This document shows positions 24,181 through 35,585 of a stretch of DNA of 64,000 nt, in pieces; position 1 is the first letter of the stretch; each line of letters starts with the position of its first letter. A program made the translations under genes and the position numbers. The stretch comes from Phoenix dactylifera (taxonomy: Eukaryota > Streptophyta > Magnoliopsida > Arecales > Arecaceae). The stretch is from assembly GCF_009389715.1 (NCBI RefSeq), contig NC_052407.1:9334475-9398474 (forward strand), written 5' to 3'. The notes beneath the pieces are model-generated. The model did no database searches. It was not told the origin of the DNA and was given only the letters and a program-made list of their open reading frames with translations.

Positions 24181-24475
24181 ATGTAGGAACATGGGACACA
24201 TGTTGTAGCCTGTGGGAAAAAAATGGAAAAAAAAATTGAAAGGATCTTAAGAAGATTGAAATGGAACCCAAGCCGCCTTCTGTTGTAGAATTCTAAGATA
24301 TTTTCTGGGCCGAGGATGTTTGGTTATAACAAAATTAAACATATATTAACTACTGTTAAATCTTCCAAATCTTAGGAATTTGCTGTTAAGAAAATCATAT
24401 TGGCCTAAGAAGAAGGCTATAATCATGAGAAGAATGAGGGAGATCAACATATTATACTCATTGTATGATGGTTGC
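24181..24475 (+). pseudogene. F-box/LRR exon-2 relic (third member of the plus-strand group)
   Basis: Word by word this follows exon 2 of the gene at 21490: AAGGATCTTAAGAAGATTGA against AAGGATCTCGAGCAGCTTGA, GAAATGGAACCCAAGCC against GAGATGGAATCGAAGCC, and CGAGGATGTTTGG against TAAGGATGTTTGG, then CATATTGGCC.AAGAAG. It has frame breaks and stops, lacks the stretch for the last LRR and acidic tail, and no exon 1 was found upstream. It is a host-gene relic, probably from a tandem duplication of the neighbouring gene. Confidence 0.8.
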
Positions 24476-26576
24476 TTCCCTAAGTTTCCTAGGATTATTT
24501 GCTTCAACTAATACCTGTAACAAAAGCTCATGGCCAACTTCACCAAAGGAAACACATTTCTTACAAGAATGTCAGTGTCTGAAAATTAATTAATCCACGT
24601 TTGAGCAAGGTTTGAAGCTACTGTTCAATAACAGAAAATGGAGAGGACTAACTTGGGTTCAATAGAAACAAAATGATGCAGTGGAAACTCCCAAATCATC
24701 GTTCTCAATGAATGAAATCATGCACTATAACCATACAAAAGTTTTCCTAATCGTGCTAACTCTTTTTCATTTGTTTTGTGCTACAATTTCACTGTATGTA
24801 ATCTAATGTATTGTGCCGTTGATAGATATGAAATTTACTGGTGGATTTCATAAATATCTTTAGATTTTTACATCATGTTTCGAGGATGAAATAGCAGTAA
24901 ACCTTCCTGTTTGATTCATTCCTTTCTTGGATTCATGCTCTTGATAATCCATAGGTTTGAGTAACTGCAACTTGGACACCAAGAAAGAATAGGGATACAG
25001 AAGTACAGGCTGATGGAAAAAGAACATAGTTCAATGGTGTCTTCATTAAGGATCAGTACTACTCTTACATGTTGTCCAACACATCTGAAAATATAGACCA
25101 GTTTGTTGAGCGGCTCAGTCTGACAATCCTCATAGCAATTCCCCTGTCGTGATATGAACTAATTATCTAAACTATTCCCTTTTATATTATATTTTTACTA
25201 TAGCATTTCAAGCTCAAAAAATTGAGGCATCACCTTCAAGTTCATTTGAAAAAAAAAAAAGAATTTGCCTTCTTTAAAAAGCATCATAAATATTGCCTAA
25301 ATTTTAACATCATATCCTGTTTAATTTTCAGAAAAATATTTTTTTTAAAAAAAAGATCAATCATCATTATTTTAACCGTCAGTATAAAGGCCAGTCCATC
25401 AAGACAGCCTTTAAATCACACATCTTATTGTCAGCACCAAATTGACAACCATATTATGGACTTAAAAGCTAGCTCCATGAAACAATTTCAGTAATTTGAG
25501 AAGTCAAGAAATGAAATGCCGAAGGCAGAGATATAAAGATGTCAAATAAGACGGTAGAAATTAGAAATTAGAGCAGCATCTAAGAGATGCTCGCTCTCAA
25601 GGATTCCAATATGATTTATTTTTTTGTTTTCTTGTTTCCCTGCTTACATATTGGAACAAATGGCTAAGAGGATTCATTACATCAACTCCAGGAAATCGGG
25701 AGAGGCATACATGATTAGTTTTGGCTATTTTTCCACTTAAGATACTGCATATTGCATTGAACTATGAAAATGATTTTTTTGAAAATATCTAAGAGTTATA
25801 TAACAGCATTTTGTCCTATAACAAAAAATTTGTAGAACTAGTTACATCAGGGAGAGTTATAAAGAATAAGAGTTCTTAAGAAGGTTCAGCCAGTTGTGAA
25901 AGATACTCGCTGACATTGTTTTGCTCAATATTGATTCTACAGTTTTTTTTTTTATGTATCTTCTTCTTCTTCTCTCAACCACTTGATTATTTGCCTTTTA
26001 GGTGAATGCTTTACAAGTGGGGTCTAACAAGAAACACTTAAAAAGGAAAAAAAAGAAAAAGTTTAAGGAACTCAAAAATCATACCTGTGATTTTTGAGGA
26101 TCAAATCATGTCCATAAACGCTAAATAGCTTTATAAATTTAATGTCTTCTAAGCCCAAGCACCAAGTTTTTAATATTATAACTTTCAATCTGGTGTTAGT
26201 GCTCCCAAACATGTCACACAAATAATTTCATATTATATGGACAGGTATCCATGGAATAGAATAATCCACTACATAAGGACAATTATTCTACAAATTATAA
26301 TTCTGATATTACAAATAAGCATCATATGCATGAAAATCTCATATAAGAAACAACAATAACATTCTTGGTGCTTATTAAAACTATATGAATAGCAAGAAAA
26401 TTTCATGTAAGCTGCTCAGTAGAAGACCATTAAGCATGAGAGAACAATATCAGAGCTAGACATTATTCAGGCCATAAATTACATAAAACCATAGAGTTTA
26501 CAAAAAGCATTTTGCAAAAGAGGATTAAATCAACACTTTTACAAATCTTTCAGAAGCATGCTTCCTTACAGATATA
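24476..26576. other. Intergenic, no gene seen
   Basis: AT-rich with no recognised coding domain. A frame at 25222-25494 is Lys/Phe/Ile-rich and looks like chance. A TTCTTC run lies near 25960. Confidence 0.45.
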
Positions 26577-28344
26577 TTACAACTCTAAATTCCTACAGTT
26601 TAGCGAGATTACTTCATTCAACTTCATCACAAATCCACGGATAAGACCTGGATTTTGCTCTGGCTGCCACGAAGCGTAAATATTCACCATAGGGCATCTG
26701 TATGCAACATATTGTCATCAAATATAATTTAAAATCTACCATAATATAAATATAGATATTGCAACCCCATCCTCAAAAGGAAATCAGCTAAGCACATGAA
26801 TGGTCTATGACCAAGTAAGTTATTTTAAGTTTAACATGAGATAGATGAGCCATGGCTGTGAGAAGATACACCCAAGTAACACAAACTAAGATGAGCATGA
26901 AGAAATCGTAGTTAGTGGTTAGCACTTACTGTTTGCAGAAGTAGACCAAGTTACTTAGAGGAAGAAGGCGATCAGGGACGATCAGCTTGGTGGCTAATTT
27001 ATGACTACGATTGATGACAAATTTCAGAAACCCCATGACTGTGAATTTCGTTAAACGGTATTCGTGCATGAACCTCTCAATAAAAGGGTTCTCGATAAAA
27101 GGGCTCCCTGACCATGGATCAATCCCACGAACGTCTAGAATCTTCCAACAGCTAGGGTCGAGATGAGCTTCATACCAGGATTTGCATACAAAAGGAACAC
27201 CAGTTGTCATGTCCTCCATACTCAATTTCTTGAAAATTTCCACCAAGCAGTTAACAGGTAAGTCCTCCCATCTTCTTATCCCAGTTTCCTTCTCACCCCT
27301 CATCGTGTCTTCACTTAGATCCATCTCTTCTCCTCCATTCTTCAATCTAAAGAATGTGAATAACAAAGAGACATATGAATAAAATCACAGTTTTAGCTAC
27401 TGGTCATCACTATCATCCACTATGTTTTATAAAACAACGTCATATAAGACCATTAAAATTTCCCACATCAAAATTTTGCTTTTTAACATCCTAACATGTA
27501 AATTAAACATAGATTAACAAAATCTCAACCCCCTCCCCCCCCCCCCCAAAAAAAAAAAAAAAAAAAAAAAATCCCATTTTTAGCTTCTCCTCCATTCTTC
27601 AATCTAAAGAATGTGAACAACAAAGAGATATATGAATCAAATCACAGTTTTAGCTACTGGTCATCACTATCATCCATTATGTTTTATAAGCCAATGTCAT
27701 ATAAAACCATTAAAAATTTCCCACATCAAAATTTTCTTTTTAACATTCTAACATGTAAGTTGAACATTAGATCAACAAAATCTCAACCCCCACCGCCCCA
27801 AATTAGTTTTAGCTTCTCCTCCATTCTTCAATCTAAAGAATGTGAATAACAAAGAGATATATGAATAAAATCACAGTTTTAGCTACTGGTCATCACTATA
27901 ATCCATTATGTTTTATAAGCCAATGATCATTAAAAATTTCCCACATCAAAATTTTTCTTTTAAACATTCTAACATGTAAATTGAACATTAGATCAACAAA
28001 ATCTCAACCCCCTCCGCCCCAAATTTTTAGCTTCTCGCCCATTCTTCAATCTAAAGAATGTGAATAACAAAGAGATATATGAAGAAAATCACAGTTTTAA
28101 CCACTGGTCATCACTATCATCCATTATGTTTTATAAGCAAACGTCATATAAGACCATTAAAAATTCCCACATAAAAATTTTGCTTTTTAACATCCTAACA
28201 TGCAGATTGAGCATTAGATTAACAAAATGGATGTTTCCCCTTGAGAAGTAACCAATCCCAAACATCCTTGAAAAAGAGAAGCGGATAATACCTTTTCGGA
28301 GCTCTTGGTTCGGCCAAATCGGTATATGGTGCGGACGCATCCAT
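26577..28344 (-). CDS. Short F-box protein with unusual C-terminal tail (short copy 1)
   Basis: Three coding exons on the minus strand, 28344-28292, 27346-26930 and 26697-26577 (53, 417 and 121 bp, both introns phase 2), give 196 aa. Exon 1 encodes MDASAPYTDLAEPRAPK. Exon 2 carries the F-box (RRWEDLPVNCLVEIFKKL, CKSWYEAHLDPSCW) and the segment up to LPLSNLVYFCK. Exon 3 gives CPMVNIYASWQPEQ, NPGLIRGFVMKLN, VISLNCRNLEL, then TAA. Splice sites are GTATTA/TAG (weak donor) and GTAAGT/CAG. The paralogue at 33855 has the same structure in all three exons, which is the main support for the joins. The LRR half of the long copies is absent. An untranslated exon probably lies at 28561 to about 28680 (donor GTAAGT at 28560, acceptor CAG at 28367). 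Intron 1 holds tandem repeats (27327-28240). An F-box role in SCF is likely; the substrate mode is unknown. Confidence 0.8.
27327..28240 (-). repeat. Four tandem copies (about 218-257 bp) spanning a splice acceptor
   Basis: Units begin with CTTCTCCTCCATTCTTCAAT at 27327, 27584, 27813 and 28031 (the last with CTTCTCGCCC) and continue AAAGAATGTGAA, ACAAAGAGATATATG, TAGCTACTGGTCATCAC and CATCCATTATGTTTTATAA. On the minus strand each unit begins inside the start of F-box exon 2, so every copy repeats the acceptor CATTCTTTAG and the next 20 or so exon bases. Copy 1 is enlarged by a C-run and A-run at 27528-27571. The first copy contains the acceptor that I use for exon 2. Confidence 0.9.
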
Positions 28345-28560
28345 TAGAATAACATCAATGATCGTACTGCAAATATAGAGAGAAAGAAGAAATCACCACG
28401 AGTTGATACCAATTATTTTGATATCTATTTTCACCACAATCTAGGGTTTCTGCCGTGACCAAACTTAAAGGGGAAGAAGGTCAAAAGAAAGATCAAATTA
28501 GATCAAAAACCAGTTGGGGAAATATTGGAGCATAAGACATGAAGAGGATTTCTAACTTAC

Positions 28561-28680
28561 GGAGATGTTTTCTCCAGCGCAAGCGTAAACTCGCAGAGGA
28601 TCGTCCCAACGCGAGAGAGAGAAAGAGAGAGCAGGGCGTGGTTCAGTGCGTGTCTGGTTAGCTCCTGCTCCAAGAATTGT
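28561..28680 (-). promoter_or_regulatory. Probable untranslated first exon of the short F-box gene
   Basis: On the minus strand a CT-rich leader (GCTCTCTCTTTCTCTCTC) ends in CATCTCC followed by GTAAGTTAG, a strong donor at 28560. The acceptor would be TTTGCAG at 28367, 22 bases before the ATG at 28344. The paralogue at 33855 shows a parallel layout (donor at 35772, acceptor at 35586). The transcription start is not visible. Confidence 0.5.
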
Positions 28681-28683
28681 TTG

Positions 28684-29263
28684 TAGGGGTGGCAAAATAT
28701 GACCCGACCCGCCAACCCGACCCGTGTTCGACCCGCCATAAACAGGTTTGGGTTTGGCCTAAATAGGTTCGGGTCGTAAACAGGTCGACCCGTTTAACCT
28801 GTTTATTAATTGGGTCGGATACGGGTTTTAGATGTCTGACCCGTTTAAACCGTTTAACCCGTTTAACTGTTGGGCAGGTTAAACAGGTCTAAACAGGTTA
28901 AATGGGTTAAACAGGTTAAACGGGTCTAAACAGGTTAAACGGGTCTAAACAGGTCTAAACAGGTCGGGTTGGGCAGGTTAAACAGGTTGGGTTGGACAGA
29001 TTAAACAGGTCTAAACAGGTTAAACGGGTCAGGTTGGGCAAACAGGTTAAACAGGTCGGGTCGGGTTGGGTAAACAGGTTACCTGTTTATTAAACAGGTT
29101 AAACGGGTCGGGTCGGGTTACCTGTTTAATAAACAGGTCAGGTTCAGATTTGTAATTTCTGACCCGTTTAATAAACAGGTCGGGTTCAGATTTATAGTTT
29201 TCTGACCCGACCTGTATTTGACCCGACATGTTTATGCCTGACCCGACCCGATTGCCACCCCTA
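28684..29263. mobile_element. hAT-type MITE with GGGTCGGGTT-rich interior, 580 bp
   Basis: The element begins TAGGGGTGGCAA and ends TTGCCACCCCTA, a perfect 12-bp inverted repeat. It is flanked by a perfect 8-bp duplication, ATTGTTTG, at 28676-28683 and 29264-29271. The interior consists of dense AAACAGGT, GGGTTAAACAGG and GACCCGACCCG words, in both orientations towards the two ends. No transposase frame is present. The insertion lies directly at the upstream edge of the leader exon of the minus-strand F-box gene. Confidence 0.92.
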
Positions 29264-29271
29264 ATTGTTTG

Positions 29272-30966
29272 GGGCCCAGTGGAGTAACTTGGTATGAAAA
29301 AATAAAATTTATTTCAGATCATATGAAAAATAGAGTAATAAAACAAAATAAATAGTAGATCTCAAATCATGGTATTTATTTTTCCACCTAGAAGTAACCT
29401 AAAAATATCATTTCTTATCAAAAATATCCTCATTTCTATTATATTAATAATATCATGTTATTAATAATAATTATATTCATATTATTTGAATAGTAATATA
29501 CTGATTTAAAATATTTATAAATTACAATATATTTAATATATTAATATATTTATTAATAAATATTAACTCTTAATAATTAATTAAGAAATATTTATCAATT
29601 ATCAATAAATATAATATATGATTTATTAATAATTAGTATATTTATTTATATACCAAAAATACTAAAATTTATTTCTAATAAGAAATATATTTTTTAATAT
29701 ATGTATAATTAATTTAAAAATATTTGTTAACTTATGTAAATATATTTCAATATTTGAAATTACTAATATTGGTAATGTTTATGTAAGTGGGCCATAAATA
29801 AACAATAAATGGACTAAAAAAAAGTATTATTACTGAAATTATTTATTCAAAGATAATATTATTGGAATTGTTTATTCATATAAGATTATCTCCAACCAAG
29901 TATATTAATCTTTTTTTTTTTGCCATTTTGTAGAGTTATTTTTCCACTAATCAAATATGGTAAAATTTATTTTCTTTTGTAATTATTTTTTAAGATAAAT
30001 GATTTCTAGAAATCATTAGATTACCTCATAATCTGACATACCCAACCAAATAAGCCTTTAAAGAAAATTTTACACAAGACATATATTTTGTTGGAAATGG
30101 ACCCAAATTGGCCCAAGGTTCGTCGAGTCGAGTGATTGTCCAAGCCTGAGACTACTTTTGTTGGAGTCTGGTTTTGTAAGGCTTTTTTTTTTTTTTTTTT
30201 TTTTTTTGTTACCATTGATGATGAGATCTTGAACAGGGCTTAATACAGCTTCCATGCTTCATAACAATAATGACAAGGATGATAATATGGCCACGAGATG
30301 GTTGTTGAAGAGTTCGGATCCTCTATGGTGTGCAATTTTCATCACACAAGGCAGTACAAACCTTCCAACCATGGAGAAGGATGGCAATCAAATAGGCTGA
30401 GTACAACCCTTCCAACCATGGAGAAGGATGGCTATCAAATAGGCTGAGCATTACGTCCTGGTAAGGGCATATGGTATTATCTCAAGACTTAACATACGCA
30501 ATAATTGGAGATCTTGAGTGCTTATTTATGATAAATAAATTGGAAAATATAGTATCAGTTATTTATTGATTTTTCCTGTTTATTAAACTTGGTAAGACTA
30601 TCAAGCTTCTGCAACTTGTGATGCCTGTTGAAGGTGTCAAGAACAAGCAATGAGTAATTTCCTAACTGGTAATGCAGTTGCTTTGTCCTACCACAACTTT
30701 GCTCTCTATCATAGAGCTGGACTCGGAAGGGAATGGGAGCTTAGCACTACGTTCCAATATTGACACTGTTGGTCCCTGCCTTTGTTTCACAATATCTGAG
30801 AGAGAGAAGCATATATTACTCAATGCAGAGAGTGCACTAGATGCCTTCTTTGCTAAAAAACAAATATATAGCCAAAAGGCTTAACTTTCATTAGCTATGA
30901 TGACATACTTATATATACTTCATATGGAATTAATATTCCTACATCAAAGGGATCAATATCTCAAAA
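29272..30966. other. AT-rich intergenic DNA with a poly-T run and a 47-bp duplication
   Basis: From 29290 to 30060 the DNA is very AT-rich. A right-end-like phrase CCCAACCAAATAAGCC at about 30040 hints at a MITE whose left end I could not find. A T homopolymer lies at about 30183-30208. A 47-bp unit starting CCTTCCAACCATGGAGAAGG is tandemly duplicated at 30361 and 30408. No gene was recognised. Confidence 0.5.
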
Positions 30967-31450
30967 TCAATAAAATGATATAATCCATATAAAAAAAATC
31001 TCTACAAATATGTACATAGTTATCGAAATCAAGAAATAATTTCTATCACATGGGATTATATAGCTGGTTATATCTGTCAAATACGAGATATGAAGAGCAG
31101 CTTTATTATCACAATACAATGTCGTAGGTGCAAAATAAGCGACACCTAGATTATGGAGCAAATATTTTAACCACTGCATCACACAGGTTGTTGTATATAG
31201 CTATGGCACGATACTCGGCTTCAGTAGAGGAGCGTGAGATAGTGACTTGTTTTTTTGTCTTCTAAAAAATAGAAGAACCAAGAAAAATGCAAGAACAAGT
31301 AGTAGAGTGTCGAGTCATGGTGCAGCTGGCCTAATCTAAGTCACAATAAACTATGAGATGAAGAGAACTAGAAGAAGAAAGAAGAATGCCTAGGCTAGGG
31401 GTGTCTTTAAGATAGCATAGCAAGCGGAGGACGGCATCAAGGTGAGGCTT
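30967..31450 (-). mobile_element. Ty1/copia LTR-retrotransposon fossil, RNase H end of pol
   Basis: The minus strand carries phrases of the copia RNase H region, including WLKYLLHNLGV and LYCDNKAALHIS, preceded by segments resembling the end of the reverse transcriptase region. No LTRs were found around it. It is a broken fragment with several interruptions and appears old. Confidence 0.7.
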
Positions 31451-32220
31451 GTCCCAACTCTAAACTCCGGTGGTGGAATGGGGAGGCCACCCCTCGGTCG
31501 TTGCCCTTCGTCCACTTAGATCTGAAGATGTCAAACAGAATCTGTATTACCCTCCTCCACTCTTTGCCCAGTCTCACCCTTTAAAGACCGAACAGTGTTC
31601 CTCTGCCTCCTAATGATGGTTGATCAGTGAAAGAAATGGGTGTTCCCGTCTCCTTCCCCAATCCACTAGATTCTAGACTTCTGCCACAAAAAAACCTCCT
31701 ACTGCCGCAAAAGAGAATAATGCATAGTCAGCATCTAAAGGAGATTGGCTAGCTCAGCCTTAGATAACTGGCCACTACAGTCCTCCTTTCCTTGAAGGTC
31801 GACAATAGAAGCTTCCACCTCGTCGAGCATCTAAAGATGTTGCCCACCAGCTCTCGGTTCCATCTCTACAGCCTCCGCTTGGTGAGCTCAAATTTGCGCG
31901 TGACCTTGCGCATAGCATCCCAGCACACTAGCGCCCTCCAAGCCCCCTAGTCAATATCTTAGGACTAGGGATAAGAAAACCATATCTTCTCGAGCCAGAA
32001 TGGGCTGTGATGGTAGGTGTTGGAAGCAGTTTTGATCAAGAGAGGATAATGGTCCGAAATGATCTGAGGAAGATGACGAACCTGATAGGTGAGAGTTGAG
32101 CTCGGTAGCGTGGGCTTGTTACCCAAGCGGGGCAATAAGGTGGTTGAACTGTGTGCGTGGATTCGGGGGGTGGGTGAGGTGCATGTCATGTGCATGCTAG
32201 TTGAGAGGAAACCTATCAGT
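31451..32220 (-). mobile_element. LINE ORF2 fragment (end of endonuclease and linker to reverse transcriptase)
   Basis: On the minus strand the frame at 31965-32195 ends VRHLPQIISDHYPLLIKT and WLEKIWFSYP, the end of a plant LINE endonuclease domain (SDHxPLL). Further along, with stops between, come words like GDGNTHFFH and STIIRRQRNT, the usual sequence before the LINE reverse transcriptase. The reverse transcriptase itself is absent. The piece abuts the copia fossil at 30967-31450, so one may have interrupted or joined the other. It is a decayed fragment. Confidence 0.65.
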
Positions 32221-33854
32221 CGAAGTGAAATTTCCAGCCCATCTATCTAATCAGAACCTTGCCTCTACTCCCATTTAAGGTGTAAATCATTTGAACACGA
32301 GCAAGGCCTATCTCAAGTTTGGCTCACTTTGTAATCAAGCAGAGCTTGAGCCAGCTCATTTAATTTCCATTTGTGCTTCCGTCGAAAATAGTTCTTAAGA
32401 GAGCCAATAAGCTTAAAATTTCCCGAGGCTTTCATTTACATACTTTGAACTATTTATCTCAATTATATCTTAATCTTATATTTGATATATATTCTACTTT
32501 ATATTAATTATGTTAATTTAAAATGAATAAATACCAAGTATTTTTAATTAAATAAAAAGATTAAGATAATGCATTACACACACATGCACACATATATACA
32601 CACACACACTGGTAAACAACACGCGCGCAAGCGCACGCACGCATACATACATATATACATATATATTTCAATTTTAAGTAGGATAAGCTAGAATGAGCCA
32701 AGCCTAGCTCTAGCTCAGCTCATTTGCTAATTGAGTACGCTAAACTTGTGCTGAATTTCAAGCTGAATGCAAGCTGATAATGAAGATTGATTGTCCGATA
32801 GACCAACCACCATACTCAGACCTTTAGCAAAAGCCAAGATCATCCTTAATATCCATCTTTAGATGGAATAGAAATGCAGTAAGCTACAGAGGTGAAAAGC
32901 CCATGGATAGAGCTAAAAACAGATTGGACATGGATTGAATATTAGTATATACAAATCCCTAGCCATTCTTTGTTGACAAATATGAATATAGACATGGATA
33001 TTAATGGAATGCTATAGCATGTATACATATTTGTTCTAAAGGATATAGATGCGAACCAGACATTAACAATACAAATACAAATATAAGATCAGATACATAA
33101 ATTTGGTGTAAATGTTATTCCATTTCATATTTTATTAATCCAAATAAAGCATATAATCCTTTTTTAATGGAAATATGGAAGTATACAATCCTTGCAGCTT
33201 TCTCTTATTATTTTCTAGAACAAACAAATTTCTTTAAAAAAAAAGGACACCCAAATAACTGCATCAGCTTCGATATATGACTCTTTTTGTGGATCTTATA
33301 ACAATTCTAACCTACAAGTTTTAGGTTAAAGGGCATATAACTAGTGGCTCAAGAATGCAAACCACTAAGTTAAAGATAGCAGTGTATGGAAATAAAGTCG
33401 AAATCATAATGATTTTGTCACTTATTACCTTTTGAATTGTATGAGAGTTATGTAATGCTAAACAAGACTAAAACTGGATTTGGATACTATTCAGATATTA
33501 GTTTTGATCATTTATTATTCAGATATTCAGGTGCTGTTATTTTCTTGTTAGTCATATTCGAGGAACAATTATTGCAAATTGTAGATGCACAAAGATAATC
33601 CAGTTTATAATGCTGATATGACAAGGAAATGCCATATAACTGCAGAATTTATAGTGGACAACATCCATAATATGGTTGGCACTTACTAAAACTCCATAAA
33701 AACCAATAAACTATTCTTGTTAGCTACTTCATAAAAGACATCTTTCTTAGAAGAAAGTCACTAAGAACAAGAGAATAACAACAGAAGCTATATATCAACC
33801 AGGATAAATTTTTGAAGCTCCCAGAAACATATTTACATTCAGAAATTTACATCA
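32221..33854. other. Intergenic with repeat traces
   Basis: 32281-32790 is rich in AGCTCGAGC/GAGCTTGAGC-like words, as in some plant hAT MITEs, and contains CA/TACA microsatellite runs (about 32575-32670). 32880-33130 resembles the interior of the hAT MITE at 20088-20561. I could not define ends for either. No gene was recognised. Confidence 0.45.
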
Positions 33855-35574
33855 CTATGTACTTAAGTGTTGCTTGACGGCCCCATTAAATGTCATCACA
33901 AAACTGCGGATGAAACCTGGATCTTGTTCCGAGTGCCATGAAGCATAGACATTTGCCATTGGACACCTGTATTGAGAGAATCACGGCCAAATATATATTA
34001 GAGATTATAACACAAAAGCACGTATTATTCGCCTACCATTAAAGAAAATCAGCTATACCTGCTAAATAAAAGTTTCATGTCCACAAAGCTTGATAGTCCA
34101 ATGTTCAGTTTAAAAGGAAGAAGAAAATATATTCAGATGATCTACTTTTGAGATTAATGAAAATTCAGATGATCCAGGGCTAAAATAAGATAAACCAACT
34201 AATACAAACTATGCTAAATACATAGAAACAAGAACAATTTCTATATAGCACTTACTCTTTGCAGATGTAGACCATTTCGCTCAGAGGAAGAAGGTAATCA
34301 GGGAGGATCAGCTCGGTAAGTGATTTATGGCTACGATTGATTATAATTTTCAGAAACCCCCTGGTTGTGAATTTCTTTAATCGGTATTCATGCATGAACC
34401 TCCCAATAAAAGGGCTCTGTGGCCACTTATACATTGCACGAAGGTCTAGTATCTTCCAGCAGCTAGGATTGAGATGAGCTTCATACCAGGATTTGCATAC
34501 AAAAGGAACACCAGTTGTCATGTCCTCAACACCCAATCTCTTGAAAATATTTACCAAACAGTCAAGAGGTAGGTCCTCCCATCTCCTTATGTCAATAACC
34601 TGCTCGCTTTTCATTGTTTCTTCACTCGCATTCATCTTTCCTTCTTCGTTCTGAACTCTAGAGAATGACAGATGCAGTTGAGCAAACAAATAAAGAGCTT
34701 TATGAATATGATTAAGGTGCAAGATACTGGTCATTGCAATCAATTATTGGGTGTCTCCAAGCCAAGGTCATATAAGACCATAATGGATTGCTCATTCTTA
34801 TCAATAAAGGCAAAGAGTAGTTATTATCCACTAAAATTTAGACACACCAACTTCTCTATGTGCATGTGGGTACAAGCATGCTCGCAGGTGTATATAGAAG
34901 TTTATTTGTATAAATTCTACTATCAAACTCAAAACATTCAAGTGTATTTATTAGGCTACACCTTGGGGTGTCATCCATCTCCAAGCAGTAATGACTGCTC
35001 CTATTTTAGATAAATATACACCTTAGTTTAGTTCTGAGGCAGAGAAACAAGAAAAGTGCGTCTCTCTATCAAATTGCATAAATAATTGGAAAAACTAATC
35101 AGATTGGAGGATCACATCCATCTATACCATGTATCGCATGCATGATGCATGCCTTACTCTAGTATGCATTACCCAATTCCATGATGGTTGAGGAGTTGCA
35201 TTGCCCTTTTGTTTCCAATTGCATCCTCAAAGGGCCTCCAACTACGTGGAAGTCCGAATCTCCACAATTTATCCCATTTTGATGGGCCAAGATTATTGTA
35301 CCTGCAGTAGCTCACCAGTAAATCTTGTTCTTTGATAGACTTTTATGCAGGTGCAACGAAAAATAGTTACTTCACAAACACACACGCACAAAAAAAAAGA
35401 AGAAATCCCCGAATAAATTTCGACATGGGTTTTGAAATGAATATTGGTTTCAATATCGGATATTTCGTTGAGAAATTTTGTCAAACACTTCAGACGCAGA
35501 CAAGAACTGGTCAAAATCCCAAACCTCTGATAGCTTGGCTCGGCAAAATCGGCAACTGGTGCGGCCCGACCCAT
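33855..35574 (-). CDS. Short F-box protein with unusual C-terminal tail (short copy 2)
   Basis: Coding exons on the minus strand, 35574-35525, 34657-34256 and 33966-33855 (50, 402 and 112 bp), give 187 aa. Both introns are phase 2, as in the paralogue at 26577. Exon 1 encodes MGRAAPVADFAEPSYQ, aligning with MDASAPYTDLAEPRAPK. Exon 2 holds the F-box (RRWEDLPLDCLVNIFKRL, CKSWYEAHLNPSCW) and ends MVYICKE. Exon 3 gives CPMANVYASWHSEQ, DPGFIRSFVMTFN and ends LST. Splice sites are GTTTGG/TAG (weak donor) and GTAAGT/CAG. An ATG inside exon 2 at 34635 could serve as start if exon 1 is not used; exon 1 is supported by paralogue conservation and phase. It lacks the LRR half. An untranslated exon probably ends at 35773 (donor GTAATC), with its partner acceptor at 35586. 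Likely an SCF receptor or a decoy that binds Skp1 without a full substrate domain (inference). Confidence 0.78.
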
Positions 35575-35585
35575 GAGAGAGCCAC

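Noticed and set aside
28684-29263. Telomere-like or satellite array from the GGGTTTAAAC and GGGTCGGGTT words
   Set aside because: The sharp 12-bp TIR and 8-bp duplication show a single hAT-type MITE.
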